A stretch of 64,000 bases of DNA, taken from contig JAJZBZ010000001.1 of assembly GCA_021846275.1 (NCBI GenBank), forward strand, positions 186,001-250,000. The letters run 5' to 3'. Below the pieces are notes generated by a model. It was not told where the DNA came from. It saw nothing but the letters and a program-made list of their open reading frames with translations, and searched no databases. Both the position numbers and the translations under genes were made by a program. Below are positions 9,362-15,483 of this stretch, piece by piece (the first letter of the stretch is position 1; the number at the start of each line of letters is the position of its first letter). The stretch is from Acidobacteriota bacterium (lineage in GTDB: Bacteria > Acidobacteriota > Terriglobia > Terriglobales > Acidobacteriaceae).

Positions 9362-10081
9362 TTAGACGACCTTCAGGTAGCTGTAATGGCCGACGGACTG
9401 GAGCATGGTGACCGTGCCGACGACGCCGGGGACGACGATGACGCCGGGGACAGTGTGGGCGAGCATTTCGTGGACGATCTCCTCGGGCTGCGCGGTGAGG
9501 CTGAAGCGCTTGATGAGGACGCGAGCCTGAGCTTCGGTGGCCATGTGGCAACTGAGGAAGGTGACGCCGCGCGCCTGAAGACCCTGGACGCTGGTGTCCA
9601 TTTCGGCGGAGCCGGGGTTGTTGGGGTCGGTGGAGGTGTAGCTCAGTTTGGCACCGGCTTTGCTGGGGTAGAAGATGTTGCGGACGGCGGGCTTGCCGGT
9701 TTCCGGGTCGTCCACCTTGAACCACTCGCCGACCTTGTACTTCTGCCAGATGTAGTCGTCGTAGTTGATGAGGTTGGCGGCGCCGTGAAGAGCTGCGGCG
9801 ACCTGGATCTCGTTCATGGGAACGGCGAAGCCGTAGTGCATGGCGTTGAGGGCGTTGCGGAGCGCGCCGAGGACTTCGCCGTCGGCGATGATGTTGCACT
9901 CGGCGACGAGACGGACTTTGCGCTTGCTGTGGAGGATGGGATCGAACTCTGGAAACTTCCACTGGTTCTCGGTCCAGACGATCTGGGATTCGGCGGGAGC
10001 GGTGGCGACGAGCGCGGCGGCAACGCCGATGGCGGCCTGACCGAGAAATCCGCGGCGCGAGGTGGATATAGACTGACTCAT
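9362..10081 (-). CDS. Tat-exported DsrE-like protein
   Basis: A 239-residue protein. The N-terminus carries a twin-arginine signal (SRRGFLGQAAIG at 8-19). The mature part has features of the DsrE/DsrF-like fold: AAALHGAANLI at 95-105, a GVTFLSCHMA strand with Cys178 where related proteins have a conserved Cys, and the C-terminal PGVIVVPGVVGTVTMLQSVGHYSYLK typical of the family's last strand and helix. DsrE-like proteins are sulfur-carrier or sulfurtransferase relatives, usually cytoplasmic; export makes this one unusual. A second Cys is at 62. GGAG precedes the ATG by 8 nt. It is the first gene of a three-gene reverse-strand operon. Confidence 0.72.
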   Translation of the reverse strand: MSQSISTSRRGFLGQAAIGVAAALVATAPAESQIVWTENQWKFPEFDPILHSKRKVRLVAECNIIADGEVLGALRNALNAMHYGFAVPMNEIQVAAALHGAANLINYDDYIWQKYKVGEWFKVDDPETGKPAVRNIFYPSKAGAKLSYTSTDPNNPGSAEMDTSVQGLQARGVTFLSCHMATEAQARVLIKRFSLTAQPEEIVHEMLAHTVPGVIVVPGVVGTVTMLQSVGHYSYLKVV

Positions 10082-10176
10082 GCGAGTGACTCCATGAAAA
10101 AAGCTTTGAGATACAGGGGCGGGAATCTGTCCCTGAGCTTGCTGATACCTTATCGCGCTGGCGTGGGCGAAGGCTA

Positions 10177-10191
10177 ATCAGAAATTCTGAT
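10177..10191. promoter_or_regulatory. 15-bp perfect palindrome, putative operator
   Basis: ATCAGAA-A-TTCTGAT lies in the 167-bp region between the divergent DsrE-like operon and the frataxin gene, 96 bp before the former's start and 46 bp before the TACACT box of the latter. Its position suits a repressor or activator site; the regulator is unknown. Confidence 0.5.
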
Positions 10192-10236
10192 GGGAGATAA
10201 AAAGGCTGGCCCCGCGCACGGTTCAAAGGCAGTTGT

Positions 10237-10248
10237 TACACTAGGCGG
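10237..10248 (+). promoter_or_regulatory. Leaderless-type -10 element of the frataxin gene
   Basis: TACACT at 10237-10242 is followed by 6 nt (AGGCGG) and ATG 10249. Confidence 0.6.
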
Positions 10249-10587
10249 ATGAGCGAGCCGATGATGGACGAGGGCGTGTTTCGCCGCGCAGCCGATGAGT
10301 CGATGGAAGAGCTGAAGCAGGCGCTGATTGAGGCCGAGGAGACGGCTGAGGATGACGGTGGTTTTGAAGTGGAAGAGCAGGCCGGGGCGATCTATGTGGT
10401 GTTTGAAAAGCCGGCGGGAAAGTTTGTGATTACGCCGAATGCGCCGGTGAGGCAGATCTGGATTTCGGCGCGGAATACGAGCTTCAAGCTGGACCTGGCG
10501 ACGGAGGGGTTTGTGCTGGCGAAGACAGGCGAGACGCTGACGCCGCTGGTGATGCGGCTGATTGACGATCATCTGCACTATCGCTGA
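10249..10587 (+). CDS. cyaY: Frataxin/CyaY-like iron-binding protein
   Basis: The 112-residue product has the right size and layout for bacterial frataxin. An acidic N-terminal helix (residues 10-35, many Glu/Asp) is followed by strands including IYVVFEKPAGKFVITPNAPVRQIWIS. The IW pair with a following SxxxSFKLD matches the family core, where NxQxPxxQIWLS is usual. CyaY supplies or gates iron for Fe-S assembly by binding IscS. No isc or suf gene is adjacent, so function is inferred from fold only. The start is preceded by TACACT at 6 nt spacing. Confidence 0.8.
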   Translation: MSEPMMDEGVFRRAADESMEELKQALIEAEETAEDDGGFEVEEQAGAIYVVFEKPAGKFVITPNAPVRQIWISARNTSFKLDLATEGFVLAKTGETLTPLVMRLIDDHLHYR

Positions 10588-10622
10588 GCGCAGCCGCGCG
10601 GCGGAGTCGAAAAGAGAGAACG

Positions 10623-11387
10623 ATGAGCCTGTCGATTGCACTGCTGGCCTGCAATGAAGCGGCGACGATTCGCCGGGTGCTGGAGAGCGTGCGGTGGGCC
10701 GACGAGATTGTGCTGGTCGATTCCGGATCGACGGACGGGACGATTGCGATTGCCGAGGAGTTTGGCGCGAAGATTTTCCGCGAGCCGTGGAAGGGTTACG
10801 GTCCGCAGATGAATTCGGCGATTGACAAGTGTTCGAGCGAGTGGATTTTTTCGCTCGACGCCGATGAGGAACTGACGCCGGAGCTGGGCGCGGAGATTCG
10901 CGCGCTGCTGGCGGGTGGGCCGAAGCTGGATGCGTGGTGGGTGCCGCGGCGGAATCAGGTTTTCGGGCGGTGGATGCGGCATGGCGGGCAGTATCCGGAT
11001 TACAAGCTGCGGCTGTTTCGGCGCGGGACGGCGCGGCTGCGCGAGGATACGGAGCCGCATGCGACGCCGAAGTGGACGGGCGCGACGGGCAGGCTGAAAA
11101 GCGATCTGCTGCACTATCAGTATCCGACGATTGCGCTGTATCTGGAGCACATGAATCGGTACAGCTCGGCGAGCGTGCCGCTGGTGATGCGCAGGGGGCG
11201 CGGCTATCGCAGGCTGGGTGGGTTTCTGGCGATGGGGGTGGTGAATCCGCTGCTGACGTTTGTGAAGAATTATGTCTTTCGGCTGGGATTTCTGGACGGA
11301 CGCGAGGGGTTGCTGTTTCACCTGTACCACTCGGGGTATGTGAGCTGGAAGTACGCGAAGGCGTGGGAGGCAGATCGCCGCAAGTGA
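10623..11387 (+). CDS. Family 2 glycosyltransferase (WaaE/KdtX type)
   Basis: The 254-residue product begins SLSIALLACNEAATI, followed by ADEIVLVDSGSTDGT and a DADEEL metal-binding motif near residue 80, all of the GT-A fold. The later segments WWVPRRNQVFGRWMRHGGQYPD and LFRRG resemble WaaE/KdtX-type lipopolysaccharide core glucosyltransferases. A hydrophobic C-terminal stretch (FLAMGVVNPLLTFVKNYV) suggests membrane contact. GAGAGAAC precedes ATG 10623. It lies 35 bp after cyaY and may share its transcript. Acceptor sugar is unknown. Confidence 0.85.
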   Translation: MSLSIALLACNEAATIRRVLESVRWADEIVLVDSGSTDGTIAIAEEFGAKIFREPWKGYGPQMNSAIDKCSSEWIFSLDADEELTPELGAEIRALLAGGPKLDAWWVPRRNQVFGRWMRHGGQYPDYKLRLFRRGTARLREDTEPHATPKWTGATGRLKSDLLHYQYPTIALYLEHMNRYSSASVPLVMRRGRGYRRLGGFLAMGVVNPLLTFVKNYVFRLGFLDGREGLLFHLYHSGYVSWKYAKAWEADRRK

Positions 11388-11406
11388 CAGTGAGAAAGAA
11401 AGAATG

Positions 11407-11444
11407 ATTTCGCCGCGAAATGCCTATCGTATGGATAGCGAAAT
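11407..11444. promoter_or_regulatory. Palindromic putative operator of the LacI-type regulator
   Basis: A perfect palindrome ATTTCGC-C-GCGAAAT occupies 11407-11421, and an extra half site GCGAAAT recurs at 11438-11444. Between them is an inverted repeat, CTATC (11424-11428) and GATAG (11434-11438). The cluster ends 16 bp before the regulator's start, a common place for LacI-family autoregulation. Confidence 0.5.
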
Positions 11445-11460
11445 CTGCTAGAAGAATGGA

Positions 11461-12528
11461 ATGCCAAGAATCAAGAGCGATCCAAAGGCCGGACATGTGA
11501 ACCTGAAGGCGCTGGCGGAGTATCTGGAGCTGTCGCAGACGACGGTTTCGCTGGTGCTGAACGATTCGCCGTCGGCGAAGTCAATTCCGCAGGAGACGCG
11601 CAGGCGCGTGATGGAGGCGGCGCAGAAGCTGAATTATCGCCCGAATTATTTTGCGCGTTCGCTGCGACAGAACCGAAGCATGAGCGTGGGCGTGCTGGCC
11701 CCGGACCTGAGCGAGGGCTACTTTACGCGGGTGATGAGCGGCGTGGTGGCGGAGCTGACGGCGGCGCAGTACTTCTATTTCACGGCGTGCCACGACTGGC
11801 GGCAGGAGCTGATGGTGGAGTATCCGAAGCTGTTTCAGGAGCGGGCGGTGGATGGAATTCTGCTGCTGAATACGCCGGTGGAGTTTGAACTGACGATGCC
11901 GATTGTGGCGATTTCGGCGCATGAGTCCAAGCCGAATGTGACGAACGTGATGCTGGATCACGACCGCGCGGTGTTTCTGGCGATGGAGCACTTGTACGCG
12001 CTGGGACACAGGCGGATTGCGTTCATGCGCGGGCCGAAGGCGATTCCGGATTCGGAGTATCGATGGGAGGCGGTGCAGCACGCGGCGCGGACGCTGGGGC
12101 TGAAGCTGGATCCGGCGCTGATTCTGCGCATTGACGCGACGGGGTGGAAGATGAAGGCGGGGTTGCATCCGATGTCGCCGGAGATTGGATATGAACCGAT
12201 GAAGCACCTGGTGGAAAGGACGCGGGAGTTCACGGCTGTTTTCTGCTTCAACGACATTGCGGCGATCGGCGCGACGCGGGCGCTGTCCGAAGCCGGTCTG
12301 AAGGTGCCGACGGATGTTTCGGTGGTGGGATTTGACGACATACAGTCTGCGGCGTTTTTTACGCCGAGCCTGACGACGGTGAGGCAGCCGCTGCAGGAGA
12401 TGGGCCGAAGCGGCGCGCGACTGCTGCTGGAGCGGATCGCGAATCCGAAGGGGGATTATGCGGCGGCGGTGGTGATGCAGCCGGAGTTGGTGGTGAGGGA
12501 ATCGACGGGAGCGGCGAAGGCCGGCTGA
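11461..12528 (+). CDS. LacI-family transcriptional regulator
   Basis: A 355-residue protein. The N-terminal helix-turn-helix (NLKALAEYLELSQTTVSLVLND, about 16-37) and hinge (YRPNYFARSLRQNRS, about 60-74) are typical of the LacI family. The rest is a periplasmic-binding-protein-like effector domain, with SVGVLAPDLSEGYFTRVM at its first strand, CFNDIAAIGATRALSEAG and VSVVGFDDIQSAAFFTPSLTTV near the end. The effector is probably a sugar, but no sugar operon is adjacent, so the target is unknown. A palindrome cluster just upstream may be its own operator. A TAGAAG box lies 6 nt before the ATG, one base off the window's usual leaderless signal. Confidence 0.93.
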   Translation: MPRIKSDPKAGHVNLKALAEYLELSQTTVSLVLNDSPSAKSIPQETRRRVMEAAQKLNYRPNYFARSLRQNRSMSVGVLAPDLSEGYFTRVMSGVVAELTAAQYFYFTACHDWRQELMVEYPKLFQERAVDGILLLNTPVEFELTMPIVAISAHESKPNVTNVMLDHDRAVFLAMEHLYALGHRRIAFMRGPKAIPDSEYRWEAVQHAARTLGLKLDPALILRIDATGWKMKAGLHPMSPEIGYEPMKHLVERTREFTAVFCFNDIAAIGATRALSEAGLKVPTDVSVVGFDDIQSAAFFTPSLTTVRQPLQEMGRSGARLLLERIANPKGDYAAAVVMQPELVVRESTGAAKAG

Positions 12529-12640
12529 GCGGCAAAGAGCAGGCAGCGGAAACAGGGATGAAGCTCTGGTATGCTCAGGTTGGAAGCCGAGCGGCGGCGC
12601 CGAACGCGCGGGGCGCAAAGCGGGAACGGAGACAGAAGCG

Positions 12641-13222
12641 ATGCGACAGAGGATGAAGACAGCAATCGAGACGATGCCGGTGATGGATGAGCGGGTGCGC
12701 AGGGCGGCGACCGTGGCGGCGGCTACGCTGCTGATTGCGGCTTGCGCTCATGTGGCGTTTCCGCTGTGGTTCACGCCGGTTCCGGTGACGCTGCAACCGT
12801 TTGCGGTGCTTCTTCTGGGGTTGATGATGACGCCTGGAATGGCCGCGACGACGATGGTGGTTTATCTGGCGGAAGGCGCGATGGGGCTGCCTGTGTTTAC
12901 GCCGCACGGGCTGGGCGGCGTGGCACAGTTGGTGGGGCCGACAGGCGGCTATCTGATGAGCTATCCGGTGGTGGCTCCGCTGGTTTCGTGGCTGTGGCGG
13001 ATGGGTTCGCGGGGACTTGCTCGGACGCTGGCGATTACGGCGGCGGGCAGCGTGGTGACGCTGGGGATGGGCGCGCTGTGGATGGGCGCGCTGACGCATG
13101 CTTCGATGGCGCTGCTGCTGAGCCATGCGGTGATTCCGTTTCTGCCGGGCGATGCGGTGAAGGTCGTGGCGGCGGCGGCGCTGGCCTGCTCCTGGCAGCG
13201 GGCGCGAGTGAGCCAGCAGTAA
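12641..13222 (+). CDS. bioY: Biotin transporter BioY
   Basis: The 193-residue membrane protein has five to six hydrophobic segments and the BioY landmarks FTPVPVTLQPFAVLLLG, AEGAMGLPVF and LVGPTGGYLMSYP. BioY is the substrate-specific S component of the ECF-type biotin transporter and can work alone in some bacteria; no bioM or bioN is next to it. A TATGCT box lies about 70 bp upstream. I see no BirA-type operator in the 110-bp leader. Confidence 0.92.
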   Translation: MRQRMKTAIETMPVMDERVRRAATVAAATLLIAACAHVAFPLWFTPVPVTLQPFAVLLLGLMMTPGMAATTMVVYLAEGAMGLPVFTPHGLGGVAQLVGPTGGYLMSYPVVAPLVSWLWRMGSRGLARTLAITAAGSVVTLGMGALWMGALTHASMALLLSHAVIPFLPGDAVKVVAAAALACSWQRARVSQQ

Positions 13223-13389
13223 ATCCGTGCCGACGACGGAATCCGCAAGGAAATCGTGGCGCATTGCAGGACTGACGACGGGCGAAAAGAAGCCCGGAAT
13301 GGTGGTTGCGCATCCAATCGAAGGATGAGCGCCAATCGAGTTGGGTGGAGGATGTTTTGAGAGTGAGTGAAGCAAGCGAAGGAGTGGCA

Positions 13390-14235
13390 GTGGCGGAGAA
13401 GCAGCGAACGATTACGATTGCGCACAGTCCGGACTCGGATGATGCATTCATGTTTTATGGACTGGCGACGAACAAGGTTCGCGTGCCGGGTTTTCGGTTT
13501 GAGCACACGCTCTGCGACATTGAGACGCTGAATCGGCGCGCGATGGACGAGGTGTTCTTCGATGTGACGGCGGTGTCATTCCACGCGTATCCGTACATCC
13601 AGGAAAACTATGCGCTGATGGGCTGCGGCGGGAGCGTGGGCGAAGGCTACGGACCAATGATCGTGGCCAGCCGGAAGATTGCGCTGGAAGACCTGAAGCG
13701 CGTGAAGGTGGCTGTGCCGGGAACGCTGACGACTGCGTATCTGACGCTGAAGATTTTCAATCCGGAGATTGAGACGGAGGTTGTGCCGTTTGACCGGATC
13801 ATTCCGGAGATTCTCACCGGGCGATTCGATGCGGGGCTGATTATTCACGAGGGGCAACTGACGTATGCGAACAACGGGCTGACGAAGGTCATCGACCTGG
13901 GCGTGTGGTGGCGCGAGCTGACGGGTCTGGTGCTTCCGTTGGGAGGGAATGCGATCCGGCGCGAACTGGGAGCCGAGGTGATGCGCACGGTGACGCAGGC
14001 GCTGCGCGAGAGCATTCAGCATGGGCTGGACAATCGCGAGCAGGGGCTTGAGTATGCGATGCAGTTTGCGCGCGACCTGGACGCGAATCTGGCGAATCGG
14101 TTCGTGAGCATGTATGTGAATGAGCGCACGCTGAGCTATGGCGAGGACGGCCGCGTGGCGATAAGGAAGCTGCTGGAAGCGGGCCACGAGCGCGGGATCA
14201 TTCCCGTGGCTCCGCGTGTGGATTTCATCGACTGA
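13390..14235 (+). CDS. mqnD: 1,4-dihydroxy-6-naphthoate synthase
   Basis: MqnD converts cyclic dehypoxanthine futalosine to dihydroxynaphthoate in the futalosine menaquinone route. The 281-residue product starts with ITIAHSPDSDDAFMFYGL and carries LCDIETLNRRA, DVTAVSFHAYPYI, PGTLTTAYL and GLIIHEGQLTY, matching the periplasmic-binding-like MqnD fold. The start is uncertain. GTG 13390 has GAAGGAG 5 nt upstream and gives a compact N-terminus; TTG 13357 has GGAGG 5 nt upstream and adds 11 residues. The pathway partner mqnC is at 6.4 kb, and a clear terminator follows. Confidence 0.93.
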   Translation: MAEKQRTITIAHSPDSDDAFMFYGLATNKVRVPGFRFEHTLCDIETLNRRAMDEVFFDVTAVSFHAYPYIQENYALMGCGGSVGEGYGPMIVASRKIALEDLKRVKVAVPGTLTTAYLTLKIFNPEIETEVVPFDRIIPEILTGRFDAGLIIHEGQLTYANNGLTKVIDLGVWWRELTGLVLPLGGNAIRRELGAEVMRTVTQALRESIQHGLDNREQGLEYAMQFARDLDANLANRFVSMYVNERTLSYGEDGRVAIRKLLEAGHERGIIPVAPRVDFID

Positions 14236-14271
14236 GCAGCGCGGCGGATGAGCCGGGCAGCAGCGAAGCGG

Positions 14272-14305
14272 ACAGGGCGACCGATGGTCGCCCTGTTGCT
14301 TTTTG
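14272..14305 (+). terminator. Rho-independent terminator after mqnD
   Basis: Perfect 11-bp arms (14272-14282 and 14286-14296) surround a 3-nt loop and are followed by TGCTTTTTGC. It sits 37 bp after the mqnD stop. Confidence 0.85.
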
Positions 14306-14393
14306 CGACAGTAGCGCGAGGGCGGCGAAAGAGAGATGAGAAAAGGTTAAGGGAATTCTTAGAACAACCGATAAGCGTGGTGCGGAGGAGAGT

Positions 14394-15410
14394 ATGCGAG
14401 AGCGGCCACGTTGTGAAGTGTTGGTGTTGACGGAGGATGAGGCGCTGCGGGAGCGGTTGCGCGTGGTATTGCGCTCGCCGGAGATTGGACTGGAGATGAC
14501 TGCCGACGCAACGGAGATGCTGGAGCGGGTGCCACGGATGCGGGTGGGGTCGGTGATCCTGCTGGACGGAGCCATGAGCGCGGTGGAGAGCGGACAACTG
14601 CTGGCGGCGCTGCAGGAGAGTGGCGCGGCGACGCGGAGTGCGATAGGCGTGATCGGGTCAGCAAACCGTGAAGACGAAGAACAGGATCGCAGCGCTGAGA
14701 TGTGGAGCAGGCGGCTGCGCGAGGGTGTGGTGGACGACATGCTGCCGCGAGAGACGGCGCGGCAGCAGTGGTCGTTGCGGCTGGGCGCTCTGCGGCGCAT
14801 GCACCTGCTGCGCAGCGAGTTGACACATTTGCGAGACAGCTCGCTGGCGCAGGCGGAGCGGGACCGGCTGACGGGTACGCTGAATCGCGATGCGATTCTA
14901 TCGATTTTGTTTCGCGAGACGGATCGGGTGCAGCGGATGAACTATGGCCTGTGCGTGATTCTGCTGGATATTGATGACTTCGGGCACTGGAACTCCGAGC
15001 TTGGGATTGAGGCCTGCGACGACCTGCTGCGGAGGGTTTCGCAGCGGATTCAATCTCTGCTGCGCAGCTATGACATGCTGGGGCGGATGGGCGATGATGA
15101 GTTTCTGATTGCGCTGCCCGGGTGCAGCACGGTGAATGCGGTGCTGCTGGCGGAGCGGCTGCGGTCGGATATTTTTGAGGTTCCGTTTGAGATGAGTGGG
15201 CGAAGCATTCGACTGAGCGCGTGCTTTGCAGTGGCGGAGAGCAAGGGACGGTCTCCGGTGGTGGTGCTGCGCGAGGCGGAGCAGGCGCTGAACGAGGCGC
15301 GGCTGCGCGGGCCGGATCAGATTCGCAGTGCAAATCAACACAGCACGCGCTGGAATGCGGAGCTGATGCAGGATATGAGCGTGTTACAGATCGACGCGAC
15401 GCGCGGCTAG
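14394..15410 (+). CDS. Receiver-like/GGDEF protein with variant GDDEF site
   Basis: A 338-residue protein. Residues 6-115 look like a response-regulator receiver (CEVLVLTEDEALRERL, with VILLDGAM giving Asp58 as the possible phosphoacceptor). A coiled linker (130-155) leads to a diguanylate cyclase domain beginning DRLTGTLNRDAI. The metal-binding Asp192 is present (LLDIDDFGHWN). The active-site loop reads RMGDDEF (232-237), so the second Gly of GGDEF is Asp. An RxxD inhibitory site, RSYD 224-227, lies five residues before it. Activity is therefore uncertain: the enzyme could be weak, or act as a c-di-GMP sensor. The ATG has GGAGGAG close upstream. Confidence 0.85.
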   Translation: MRERPRCEVLVLTEDEALRERLRVVLRSPEIGLEMTADATEMLERVPRMRVGSVILLDGAMSAVESGQLLAALQESGAATRSAIGVIGSANREDEEQDRSAEMWSRRLREGVVDDMLPRETARQQWSLRLGALRRMHLLRSELTHLRDSSLAQAERDRLTGTLNRDAILSILFRETDRVQRMNYGLCVILLDIDDFGHWNSELGIEACDDLLRRVSQRIQSLLRSYDMLGRMGDDEFLIALPGCSTVNAVLLAERLRSDIFEVPFEMSGRSIRLSACFAVAESKGRSPVVVLREAEQALNEARLRGPDQIRSANQHSTRWNAELMQDMSVLQIDATRG

Positions 15411-15483
15411 GCGAATCGCGGGAGAATGCGGCGGCGAACCGGGCGCGGCATCTGCGCGATAGACTGTTTGCAGGCTGAATTTT

